Source: a virus. From it: a stretch of 35,461 nucleotides of DNA. Positions 22,879 to 29,793 of this stretch are shown here, piece after piece. The stretch covers positions 1-35,461 of the IMG/VR virus record IMGVR_UViG_3300035698_028134, one strand, 5' to 3'. Every line of letters starts with the position of its first letter. Within the stretch, counting starts at the first letter, position 1. Made by a program: the position numbers and the translations under genes. The notes under the pieces are model-generated. The model had not been told where the DNA came from and made no database searches. It saw only the letters and a list, made by a program, of their open reading frames with translations.

Positions 22879-24561
22879 TTTAAATTTTAAAGTACCACAA
22901 TCCCATATCCTATCATATCCTACTTCAACTGCAAGTTCTTTTGCTGTTTTTGATTTATCTCCATTATATAATTCTAAAAGTTTATGTTTTGCCAAGGAAA
23001 ACCTATGCTTTCTATTGGCGTAGTTTTTTACATCTATATAAAAAAAGCTTGGTGGTGTTTTTTCAATAAATTCAAATCCTGATTTTTGATAAACTGTATC
23101 TTCTGAAACTAATCCGCCCCAACGACAATCTGCATATGTTATTATATTTTGGAGTTCATATTTTTTTATAAAATGAGAAAGAAGTTTTTGAAATCCACCG
23201 ATCACATTTACATTAATTTTTGAACAAAATCTATTAAGTTCTAAACTACCTTTTTCGTCTTTTCCCCCCAGAGCAACTCTTTTTTTAGAAAATGTCATAA
23301 TAGAAACCAATTCCTCACCCTCAAATAAACCTATCCTAATTTTATCAACAGAATTACCTTGTATATGATTTTCTTCTAAAAATTCTTTTTTTGTTTTATT
23401 ATCAACCTCTTTTATTACACACTTCCTGGCATAAACCTTTTCTTTTGTTTTTCCTAATTTATTTAATATCCTGCTTTTAACTATTTCTTTTTTAAACATC
23501 CATTCATCCTCAAAAATATGTATTAATTTAACATCTTTTCTATGACAAAGTTGAGTTTTGTTTAAATGATATTTTTTATCTTTTCCTCCGCCCGTTTCGG
23601 AGTGCCAATAATTACCGTTCAATTCAAGTGCTAATTTGTGAGATTTTATATAAAAATCTACTTCAAAAGGTTTTATAAGTTGTCTATCATTTTCTCTAAA
23701 AATAATTTCATTATTACTTAAAAACTCCCTCATTTCTTTTTGAAGAATTGAATTTGAGTTATCAATCGGGTAACAATTTCTACAAATAATTTTTTGGTTT
23801 TTCAAAGTTGCTCCAAATTTACTTCCACAAATTTTACATTCAACCTCATACATTATATATTTAACTGACCCATTTTTACCCTTATTTCTCATTTTTGTAT
23901 AATTATCTAGATCAAATTTCACATTACTACTGTCTAGAGCTTTTTCTAATTTCTTTATTTTTTTTTCATAAGCTTTCTTTTTATGCTTATCCGAAGAGAA
24001 AAAATATTCAACATCATATAATTCCATATTAGCTTTTTTTTGAGCTTCCACACACTTATCAATATTTACTGTATATTCCTTTTCATATTTTTCTAAATTT
24101 GTTTTTCTAAGCTTATCCATTGACTTTTTTGTTTGAAGGTGGTGTTTTGTCCCAAACTTTTTAAAAATTGTTTCATTTGCTTTTTTCCTATTATTAAAAT
24201 TTTTATCTCCGTATTTTTCCTCTTTTGTTATTTCAGCTTGCTTTCTATTGTTAAAATTTTTATCTCCGTATTTTTCCTCTTTTGTTATTTCAGCTTGCTT
24301 TCTATTGTTAAAATTTTCATTTCCATGTCTCTCCTTCTTTGTTTTTCTTACTTTATCCATGTGCCCGTCTATTTTTGAAGGATGATCTACTCCGTATTTT
24401 TTTTGTAATGCTTTTTTTGATTTATTTATTCTATCGTCCTTATGAATTTTTTGGTAAATTTTTAAACACTCCGCAGAACAATTTAGTTTTTCTTTATGCC
24501 TTCCTGGAGCAAATTCAACACCACAAGTTGCGCATTTTTTTGTAAAAAATTTTTTTCCCAT
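22864..24561 (-). CDS. Homing endonuclease: zinc finger, tandem repeats, Vsr-like nuclease, extra C-terminal domain
   Basis: 565 residues from the ATG at 24561 (a TTG two codons upstream is a weaker option). Order: a C4 zinc-finger-like head (CATCGVEF...CSAEC), a run of KYGxxNFNNRKQAEITKEE repeats, a second cysteine cluster (CKICGSKF...CRNC), then a Vsr-like nuclease core (FEVDFYIKSHKLALELNGNY) in which the Asp of the two dnaE-gap enzymes is replaced by Asn, ending LIHIFEDEW. A C-terminal domain (EENHIQGN, LELNRFC, NVIGGFQKLLSHF, ITYADCRWGG) resembles the acetyltransferase-like tail of phage Hef-type endonucleases. It stands alone beside the tail tube gene. Confidence 0.82.
   Translation of the reverse strand: MGKKFFTKKCATCGVEFAPGRHKEKLNCSAECLKIYQKIHKDDRINKSKKALQKKYGVDHPSKIDGHMDKVRKTKKERHGNENFNNRKQAEITKEEKYGDKNFNNRKQAEITKEEKYGDKNFNNRKKANETIFKKFGTKHHLQTKKSMDKLRKTNLEKYEKEYTVNIDKCVEAQKKANMELYDVEYFFSSDKHKKKAYEKKIKKLEKALDSSNVKFDLDNYTKMRNKGKNGSVKYIMYEVECKICGSKFGATLKNQKIICRNCYPIDNSNSILQKEMREFLSNNEIIFRENDRQLIKPFEVDFYIKSHKLALELNGNYWHSETGGGKDKKYHLNKTQLCHRKDVKLIHIFEDEWMFKKEIVKSRILNKLGKTKEKVYARKCVIKEVDNKTKKEFLEENHIQGNSVDKIRIGLFEGEELVSIMTFSKKRVALGGKDEKGSLELNRFCSKINVNVIGGFQKLLSHFIKKYELQNIITYADCRWGGLVSEDTVYQKSGFEFIEKTPPSFFYIDVKNYANRKHRFSLAKHKLLELYNGDKSKTAKELAVEVGYDRIWDCGTLKFKLSIK
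24189..24359. repeat. 57-bp tandem repeat inside the endonuclease gene
   Basis: Units at 24189-24245 and 24246-24302 are nearly identical; a third (24303-24359) is diverged. Each encodes 19 residues around NFNNRKQAEITKEEK. This indicates recent duplication of a DNA-binding repeat within the homing endonuclease. Confidence 0.85.
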
Positions 24562-24580
24562 AATCAATGTAGTAATATTT

Positions 24581-24590
24581 TTATAAATAT
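24581..24590 (-). promoter_or_regulatory. Late-promoter-like motif for the endonuclease
   Basis: Coding strand ATATTTATAA within GCTATATTTATAAAAATATT, 19 bases before the ATG at 24561. The site is part of a small stem (ATATTT/AAATAT). Confidence 0.5.
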
Positions 24591-24655
24591 AGCAAAAAAA
24601 AAATTAAATCTGCAAAATAAAAAAATTTTTATTTTTTATTAAAAAAATTTTCTTC

Positions 24656-24665
24656 CTATTTATAA
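24656..24665 (+). promoter_or_regulatory. Late-promoter-like motif for the tail tube gene
   Basis: Plus strand CTATTTATAA, 22 bases before the tail tube ATG. Together with the minus-strand copy at 24581-24590 it makes a divergent promoter pair separated by an A/T-only tract. Confidence 0.65.
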
Positions 24666-24687
24666 TAAACTTAAAAAATATTTTAAT

Positions 24688-25176
24688 ATGGCTGATATGT
24701 TTCGTCCAGTTCCAATCGAACAGGAACCAAAAAGAAAAAACAGATTTGTTTTAGAGTTTCCAACTGAATTAGGTATTGAATCTTATTTAGTACAAACATC
24801 TGGAAAACCATCTCTTAATATCAATAAAACAGAAATTCCATATATGAATACATCAACATTCGTTGCTGGTCGTTCTATATGGCAAACTCTTGAAGTGAAA
24901 TTTATTGATGTTATTGGACCATCCACTACTCAAAAAATAATGGAATGGGTAAGATTACATTTTGAATCTGCTACAGGTCGTATGGGTTATGCAATTGGTT
25001 ACAAGAAAAATCTTGTACTCAAAGCTCTTGACCCAACGGGAGTAGAAGTTGAAAAATGGACCCTTATAGGTTGTCAGATTGAATCTGCTGCATTCGATGA
25101 TTTCGATTACAGTGCTGATGATGTTGCTATGGTAACAATCACAATTCAACCTGATAGATGTCTATTGGACGCTTAA
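24688..25176 (+). CDS. Tail tube protein (T4 gp19-like)
   Basis: A 162-residue protein, the usual size for a myovirus tube subunit (T4 gp19, 163 residues). Matching features are an N-terminal RPVPIEQEPKRKNRFVLEF strand, the central pattern GKPSLNINKTEIPYMNTST followed by VAGRSIWQTLEVKFID, and a C-terminal DFDYSADDVAMVTITIQPD. It polymerises as hexameric rings inside the contracted sheath and conducts DNA. Unusually, it lies on the opposite strand from sheath, terminase and portal. The leader has a consensus motif copy and no Shine-Dalgarno; an efficient terminator follows. Confidence 0.9.
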   Translation: MADMFRPVPIEQEPKRKNRFVLEFPTELGIESYLVQTSGKPSLNINKTEIPYMNTSTFVAGRSIWQTLEVKFIDVIGPSTTQKIMEWVRLHFESATGRMGYAIGYKKNLVLKALDPTGVEVEKWTLIGCQIESAAFDDFDYSADDVAMVTITIQPDRCLLDA

Positions 25177-25198
25177 AGAACTAGAATATATTCAAAAC

Positions 25199-25230
25199 TC
25201 TGGGTATATTACTATGCCCAGAATTTTTTT
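25199..25230 (+). terminator. Rho-independent terminator after tail tube gene
   Basis: TCTGGG and CCCAGA frame a 12-base loop and are followed by A and seven T. It isolates the highly expressed tube gene; a TATTTATA motif for the next gene begins three bases later. Confidence 0.85.
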
Positions 25231-25231
25231 A

Positions 25232-25241
25232 TTATTTATAC
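25232..25241 (+). promoter_or_regulatory. Late-promoter-like motif with almost no leader
   Basis: TTATTTATAC, followed by only two bases and then the ATG at 25244. If this is a -10-type element, the transcript would start at or after the ATG or the real start is downstream, so this copy decides against the longer open frame that begins at 25214. Confidence 0.5.
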
Positions 25242-25243
25242 TT

Positions 25244-25615
25244 ATGGAATACATTAGACTATATAGACGATTTTATAAAATTGAGTCATCTCAACTTTCA
25301 GATTCATATAGTTTAATAACCCCAGAAATTTTAAGTGTTAAATCTTATTTGAAAGATACATCTACATTAATAGAAACTGTTTCACTAATTACAGAAGAAT
25401 CCTCAGGTGTTTTTTATGCTGACTTAGATTTATCTTTTTATTCTGTTGATAATTCTTATGATCTTATATGGCAGGTAATATATGTCCCAACTACACCAAC
25501 AAAAAACTTAAAAACTAGTTTTAAATTTTATTATCTAAAAAATGAGCCTGTTTATATAAGTAATGTAGAATTAGATGTTGTAAATAGAGCTATAGAGGTT
25601 GAAATAATATATTAA
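25244..25615 (+). CDS. Small virion-associated-like protein, unknown
   Basis: 123 residues from the ATG at 25244. An in-frame ATG at 25214 would put its first codons inside the terminator and promoter motif, so I reject it. The sequence has alternating beta pattern (TSTLIETVSLITEESSGVFY, YDLIWQVIYVP) resembling the neighbouring BppU-like and 105-residue proteins, with no signal peptide or catalytic motif. It is followed after four bases by the next gene, so both form one transcript. The function is not recognised; a baseplate or fibre accessory is the best guess. Confidence 0.65.
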   Translation: MEYIRLYRRFYKIESSQLSDSYSLITPEILSVKSYLKDTSTLIETVSLITEESSGVFYADLDLSFYSVDNSYDLIWQVIYVPTTPTKNLKTSFKFYYLKNEPVYISNVELDVVNRAIEVEIIY

Positions 25616-25619
25616 TAAA

Positions 25620-25976
25620 ATGGCAAAGACACAGATTTTTAAAATAAAAAGAAATGATACTCTCCCCCTGCTACAAATTATAGTTAAGGGCAGAGGAAAT
25701 CTAAATGAAAAAATTCCTTATAGCTTAGAGGGTACCACCATTACATTTTCTATGAAGGATGATTGTAATAACTTAAAAGTTTATGAGCAATCTGCTACAA
25801 CAATTTGTGCTTCTGGTGGAACTGTTCAATATGAATGGCAAAGTGGCGACACAGATGAATCAGGTAAATATGTTGGAGAATTTAAAATAATTCATGCAAG
25901 CGGAAGAATACTATCTCTCCCACAACAAGGTGGAATTCCAATAGAAATTTATGACGATATAAACAGCTTCGATTAA
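25620..25976 (+). CDS. BppU N-terminal-like baseplate protein
   Basis: A 118-residue protein with the pattern of the BppU N-terminal beta-sandwich found at the base of receptor-binding complexes: KIKRNDTLPLLQIIVKG at the start, TTITFSMKDD, then GGTVQYEWQSGDTDESGKY and GEFKIIHASGRILSLP. That domain normally anchors fibres or receptor-binding proteins to the baseplate. Here it is a stand-alone domain. It lies four bases after the previous gene and in the same orientation as the tail tube. The assignment rests on motif spacing alone. Confidence 0.65.
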   Translation: MAKTQIFKIKRNDTLPLLQIIVKGRGNLNEKIPYSLEGTTITFSMKDDCNNLKVYEQSATTICASGGTVQYEWQSGDTDESGKYVGEFKIIHASGRILSLPQQGGIPIEIYDDINSFD

Positions 25977-26002
25977 TCCTAGCATGGTTTTTGTTTTATT
26001 TA

Positions 26003-26866
26003 ATGAAAACTGCTATGAAAAAATTTCTACTAACAACATTTATCGTATTATTGGCATTATTTGCTTTTCCACAAAATTATTATGATTATGACTATCCTGA
26101 TTATTCTTCCCGAATAAAAAGATTTCATCATAGTTATCACTACACTAGCTATTATTGTCCAAGTATAACCTGGGAATTTGATAGATTTTCTATTACTTGG
26201 ACACAAGGTTGGACACATCGTCCAAGTTATTACTATTATTACGGGTATTACCCATATTATTCATGGGGAAACAACCAGTATAATCACTACTATAGTGGAT
26301 ATTATAGTAACCATTATTACAGTAACCATTATTACAGTAACCATCATTACGATAATTGGTGGTATAAAAATGCTACAACATATGCCTCCAATAATTCAAA
26401 TACACATTATGGAAGAGATAATTCTATGATAACAAATGGAAGTAGGGGAGAAAGACCATCTCGCACTAATGGTGGAGGTAAAACCTATACACGTCCAACG
26501 GCAACCAGGAAACCAGTAACAACTTACACACGTCCAACAGCAACCAGGAAACCAGTGACAACTTACACACGTCCAACGGCAACCAGGAAACCAACTTCAA
26601 CTTATACCAGGCCAACAACCACTAGAAGACCAACATCAACTTATACAAGGCCGACAACAACAAGAAAACCAGCATCAACTCACACAAGACCGTCAAGTAG
26701 TAAACCATCAAGTTCATATACCAGACCGTCAAGCAGCAGTAGAAGTAATAATAGTTATACCAAACCAAGTTCAAGTACAAGATCATCATCTTATTCACGT
26801 CCTTCAAGCTCTTCGAGTTCCAGTAGCAGAAGTAGTAGAAGTAGCAGTAGTTCAGGGAGGAGGTAA
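26003..26866 (+). CDS. Secreted Tyr-rich / Thr-Arg-Pro repeat protein
   Basis: 287 residues from the ATG at 26003; the ATG at 26015 (MKKFLLTTFIVLLALFAF) gives an equally good signal peptide, and the longer frame needs a TTG start. After the signal come a Tyr/His/Trp-rich region with NHYYS repeats, a 13-residue repeat TYTRPTATRKPVT in five or six drifting copies, and a Ser/Arg-rich tail ending SSSSGRR. No cysteine or catalytic pattern is visible. The composition resembles secreted proteins of Bacteroidota, so host origin is likely. Possible roles are envelope modification or surface exclusion; none is shown by sequence. Confidence 0.7.
   Translation: MKTAMKKFLLTTFIVLLALFAFPQNYYDYDYPDYSSRIKRFHHSYHYTSYYCPSITWEFDRFSITWTQGWTHRPSYYYYYGYYPYYSWGNNQYNHYYSGYYSNHYYSNHYYSNHHYDNWWYKNATTYASNNSNTHYGRDNSMITNGSRGERPSRTNGGGKTYTRPTATRKPVTTYTRPTATRKPVTTYTRPTATRKPTSTYTRPTTTRRPTSTYTRPTTTRKPASTHTRPSSSKPSSSYTRPSSSSRSNNSYTKPSSSTRSSSYSRPSSSSSSSSRSSRSSSSSGRR
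26484..26700. repeat. 39-bp tandem repeats encoding TYTRPTATRKPVT
   Basis: Successive 39-bp units, the first three nearly identical and later ones drifting, encode 13 residues each. A smaller 15-bp repeat (agtaaccattattac, three copies) lies near 26307-26350 in the same gene. Confidence 0.85.
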
Positions 26867-26867
26867 T

Positions 26868-26895
26868 AAAAAAGGGGAGAATTTTATTTCTCCTC
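26868..26895 (-). terminator. Terminator overlapping the GIY-YIG stop codon
   Basis: Minus strand GAGGAGAA-ATAAAA-TTCTCCCC (six Watson-Crick pairs plus a wobble) followed by six T. It sits in the 17-bp convergent gap between the secreted-protein gene and the endonuclease gene. Confidence 0.7.
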
Positions 26896-27669
26896 ATATT
26901 TCCAAACAAATCCTCCCGAAGATTTTAATTTCCCATTAGCAGCAGAGGATACATTGCCAATATTAAACCCATCCTTAAGAATTTCATGTAAAAACTCATA
27001 TCTCTTAATAAATTTTCCTTTTTTATCAAATCTCAAAATAGACCTTCTTGTAGCTGATGGTTTTCCATACATAGGGTTTTTCTCTCCCCTCTGTCTATCT
27101 CCTTTACCATATGCTGGATTCTTATCGCCCATGTTTAATTTTCTAAGCTTTTCTTTCGTTTCTTCTTTAACTATTTTCCCCTCGTGAGATTTGCTAAGTT
27201 TTTCTCTCATTTTTTTAGATTTTTCAATCCCATATAATTCTTCCCAAGATTTACCTTTTTTACTTTTTGATGAATTTGCTTTTTGATTTTCAGTCCAATG
27301 ATTTCCATAATTAGGATTATTTTTTCCAGAATTGCTTTTGCTTATTTTTTTTCTAACATAATCATTATGATCATTCGTTAAAGGGTCTTTTAAATTATAT
27401 GTATTATTACTATTTATTCCACCATAATTATCAATCCAATATTTTTCTCTTAAATTCATTAATAACACGTCTTCAACCTCTTCTAAAATATTATACTCAA
27501 AATTATCTTTTCCATATTTTTCAAAAGATTTTTGTAAATACACATTGTGGTGTTCTCCCTTTTTTATCTTATATAAATGTTCTCTATATCTTGTGTTTAA
27601 ATTTTTTGCCTGACCAACATAAACTTTATTATTAATCGTGTTTATTATTTTGTAAATTCCAGATTTCAT
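26884..27669 (-). CDS. GIY-YIG homing endonuclease
   Basis: A 261-residue protein. The N-terminal GIY-YIG nuclease has SGIYKIIN (4-10), VYVGQA (YVG in place of YIG) and the conserved Arg in NTRYREH, plus DNFEYNILEEVED. NUMOD3-like DNA-binding motifs follow (GKNNPNYG, GDKNPAYG, GEKNPMYG), then a NUMOD1-like end (SILRFDKKGKF...GNVSSAANGKLKSSGG). This modular order is typical of free-standing phage homing endonucleases. It flanks the plus-strand block on its right side. The leader has a motif copy and then a strong hairpin with a U-tract before the ATG, which may limit expression. Confidence 0.92.
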   Translation of the reverse strand: MKSGIYKIINTINNKVYVGQAKNLNTRYREHLYKIKKGEHHNVYLQKSFEKYGKDNFEYNILEEVEDVLLMNLREKYWIDNYGGINSNNTYNLKDPLTNDHNDYVRKKISKSNSGKNNPNYGNHWTENQKANSSKSKKGKSWEELYGIEKSKKMREKLSKSHEGKIVKEETKEKLRKLNMGDKNPAYGKGDRQRGEKNPMYGKPSATRRSILRFDKKGKFIKRYEFLHEILKDGFNIGNVSSAANGKLKSSGGFVWKYEEK

Positions 27670-27685
27670 AATATTAATTTTTAAA

Positions 27686-27712
27686 TAAAAAAAACAGAGA
27701 TCACTCTCTGTT
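27686..27712 (-). terminator. Hairpin plus U-tract in the endonuclease leader
   Basis: Minus strand AACAGAGA-GTGA-TCTCTGTT followed by at least six T. It lies just downstream of the TATTTATA motif and about 17 bases before the ATG. It can act as terminator for upstream transcripts or as an attenuator of its own gene. Confidence 0.75.
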
Positions 27713-27721
27713 TATAAATAT
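27712..27721 (-). promoter_or_regulatory. Late-promoter-like motif before GIY-YIG gene
   Basis: Coding strand ATATTTATAA, directly abutting the 5' arm of the leader hairpin. Confidence 0.5.
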
Positions 27722-27753
27722 GTAAAAAAAATTAAAATTCTCCTCGGCTAACG

Positions 27754-28237
27754 CTAGAAATCGCCACCATATAAAATATCTTGTTCTAGCAGCACCCTTA
27801 ATCCATTTGGACTTCCAACCGTTCCTGTTTCCTGTACTCTTATTTCATAAAGATTAGTTGTAAAACTACGCTCAGACAAAGTAGCGCCCGTTCCCCTAAT
27901 ATCCCAGAAGACATCTGTTCCCTGAGTACCAGAACCATCTTGAACCTCAAATCCAGAACCAAGAGATGTTACAATTGTGCTTGCTGTTGGATTAAAATTA
28001 AGAGTAATGAGATTATCCTCAATATATAATTGTTCAGTGTGAGCTGAAAATGCTGGAAAAGAGTGTGAGACTTCCATGCACCACAAGATCACCAACACAA
28101 GCAACACCAAAAGTTCCTCCATAGCCTATAATAGTTCCGCCTGAACCTACTGTTAAAGAACCATCGGTTGCTGTGGCTATATTAGGCGCTGTGAAGACAT
28201 TTGTACTATCTGAGTACTCAAAACCTGTCTCACGAGA
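27754..28237 (-). pseudogene. Broken 3' end of the tail fibre gene
   Basis: Directly after the fibre stop (TAA 28238-28240) the same frame stays open to 28034 and reads as fibre sequence: SRETGFEYSDSTNVFTAPNI, then DGSLTVGSGGT and GDLVVHGSLTL. Around 28040-28060 the fibre-like reading moves to another frame, SAHTEQLYIEDNLITLNFNP through VLLEQDILYGGDF, ending at 27754. So one in-frame stop and one frameshift separate it from the fibre body. An ATG at 28122 opens a frame with a hydrophobic start, but its first 25 or so residues are out-of-frame artefact. Sequencing error, recent decay or recoding are all possible. Confidence 0.75.
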
Positions 28238-29722
28238 TTAAGAACCGTCAGAGTGTATATAAACTACTTGAGAGGGGGTTAGATTAGTTACAAATGTATC
28301 GGCACTTATAGTTCCTGCACTAAATGAGGGATTATTATCCAATAGCGCAATTGTTCCAGATGCATCAGGAAAATGCCACGATCTATCATCAGTTGTATTT
28401 GATGCATCTAATGTACCTGATGTACCTGTTTCTGCTTTTAAAGTTAGTGCAGGTGAGTTAGTTTCAAAAATATCTGAAACTGATATCCAAATATCATCAC
28501 CAGTATTAAATATTACGCCACCGTCACTATATATGTATAATTGAGAATTGTCAAAATGAATATAATTATCGGCATTATTAAATTCAACTTTATTAGTTCC
28601 CGACATTAAAATAGCACCAAACACTTCTCCTCCAGACAATGGAAGATAGTTTCCAATATTTTCAGTAGTTGCAAAGATATCATAAAGATTTGTACTTCCT
28701 GATATCATCGTAGAAGCACTTAAATTTCCATTAAATATAGAATTCCCGTCAACATAAAACTTATCCGTACCTAAAAAAGCAATATCGTTACCAATATAAA
28801 CATTTCCATTATTAAGCCTATGCATGGATGTGCTAGAATCTATAATATACCCAGGTAAACTGTAAACGCCTGAATAGTCTCCAATGCCAATCTCTAGGTC
28901 TAAATTTAATAAGTTTCCCTGAAAAATAAAAATGTCCTCACCATCAGAGTCTCTATATGTAGCTATATCATCACTTGAAGCCTGTACTGCAAATTTAAAA
29001 GAAGAACTTCCTGGTGCATTTATATTTAACTTAGTTGCAGATGTAGCCCCCAACTCAGTTACGCCAGATACTGCCAATGTATCTAAAGTAGCAGCTGATA
29101 TATTTACAGTCGGGCTATTAGCCGTTCCTGCTGTATATGTATTTAAACCATTTTGTACATAAGTTTTATTTAAATCAGAACCTTGTACTTGAAAGATATC
29201 ATAAAGATTTGTTGTTCCAGATATTATCGTGTCCGCAGAAAGTGTTCCGAGATCGGTTGCTCCTGACACAACAAGCGTATCAAATGTAGCAGCTGAGATA
29301 TTTACTGTTGGCAAATCTGATGTGCCACCCGTATATATATTTATCCCTGGTTGGACTCTTGTGTGAACGCTGTCTGAACCAATTGTTTGAAAAATATTAT
29401 AGAGATTCGTACTTCCAGAAATAATTGTATCCGCAGAAAGGATTCTAAGATCAGTTACACCAGATACAATCAGTGTATCCAGAGTTGCTGCTGAGATGTT
29501 TACAGTTGGAAATTGTGAAGTTCCCCCAGTATAAGTATTAAGACCTGGTTGAACATGTGAGTGCTGATCTGATACTGTTGTTACAAATATATCATAGAGA
29601 TTTGCAGAACCACTAAAAAAGGTGGATGCACTTAACCCAGCACTAAAGTTTGTCTCCCCTGTAACCGTTCCACCACTTAAATTTAAATAAACATCAGGAA
29701 ATGGTATTATATAATAACTCAT
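28238..29722 (-). CDS. Tail fibre protein with 66-residue repeats
   Basis: A 494-residue protein (more if the broken 3' part is counted). The N-terminus (YLNLSGGTVTGETNFSAGLS) is fibre-like. Three 66-residue repeats (about residues 31-228) carry VQPGLNTYTGGTS, PTVNISAATLDTL and SADTIISGSTNLYDIF. A middle domain (VYIGNDIAFLGTDKFYVDGN) and the late LPLSGGEVFGAILMSGTNKVEF and WHFPDASGTIALL are typical of long fibres and adhesins. It ends at VVYIHSDGS, an abrupt end for a fibre, with homologous sequence continuing beyond the stop. The start has an exact consensus motif 15 bases upstream. Confidence 0.8.
   Translation of the reverse strand: MSYYIIPFPDVYLNLSGGTVTGETNFSAGLSASTFFSGSANLYDIFVTTVSDQHSHVQPGLNTYTGGTSQFPTVNISAATLDTLIVSGVTDLRILSADTIISGSTNLYNIFQTIGSDSVHTRVQPGINIYTGGTSDLPTVNISAATFDTLVVSGATDLGTLSADTIISGTTNLYDIFQVQGSDLNKTYVQNGLNTYTAGTANSPTVNISAATLDTLAVSGVTELGATSATKLNINAPGSSSFKFAVQASSDDIATYRDSDGEDIFIFQGNLLNLDLEIGIGDYSGVYSLPGYIIDSSTSMHRLNNGNVYIGNDIAFLGTDKFYVDGNSIFNGNLSASTMISGSTNLYDIFATTENIGNYLPLSGGEVFGAILMSGTNKVEFNNADNYIHFDNSQLYIYSDGGVIFNTGDDIWISVSDIFETNSPALTLKAETGTSGTLDASNTTDDRSWHFPDASGTIALLDNNPSFSAGTISADTFVTNLTPSQVVYIHSDGS
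29039..29632. repeat. Three 198-bp in-frame repeats in the fibre gene
   Basis: VQPGLNTYTGG, VQPGINIYTGG and VQNGLNTYTAG recur at residues 57, 123 and 189, a 66-residue (198-bp) period. The units are similar but clearly diverged at the DNA level. Confidence 0.85.
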
Positions 29723-29737
29723 TCAGATAAATCTTTT

Positions 29738-29747
29738 TTATAAATAG
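29738..29747 (-). promoter_or_regulatory. Late-promoter-like motif before fibre gene
   Basis: Coding strand CTATTTATAA, exact consensus, 15 bases before the ATG. Confidence 0.65.
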
Positions 29748-29793
29748 TTTTATTTTCTTAACATGTGAGAATTTATTTATAAATTTTGTTATT

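Noticed and set aside
24656-24665. Identifying the motif as the T4 late promoter TATAAATA
   Set aside because: In the sense orientation of every gene it reads TATTTATA, the reverse complement of the T4 element. I therefore call it only late-promoter-like.
28047-28122. Hydrophobic N-terminus (MEELLVLLVLVILW) of the frame starting at 28122, resembling a signal peptide or membrane segment
   Set aside because: The other frame over the same bases reads as fibre sequence (GTFGVACVGDLVVHGSL), so the hydrophobic stretch is an out-of-frame translation.
28238-28240. Genome-wide recoding of TAA to explain the fibre stop
   Set aside because: TAA terminates other clear genes here (dnaE fragment 1 at 5953, the 105-residue protein at 17939), so general reassignment is not supported; TGA is also used as stop (portal, sheath, nucleotidase).
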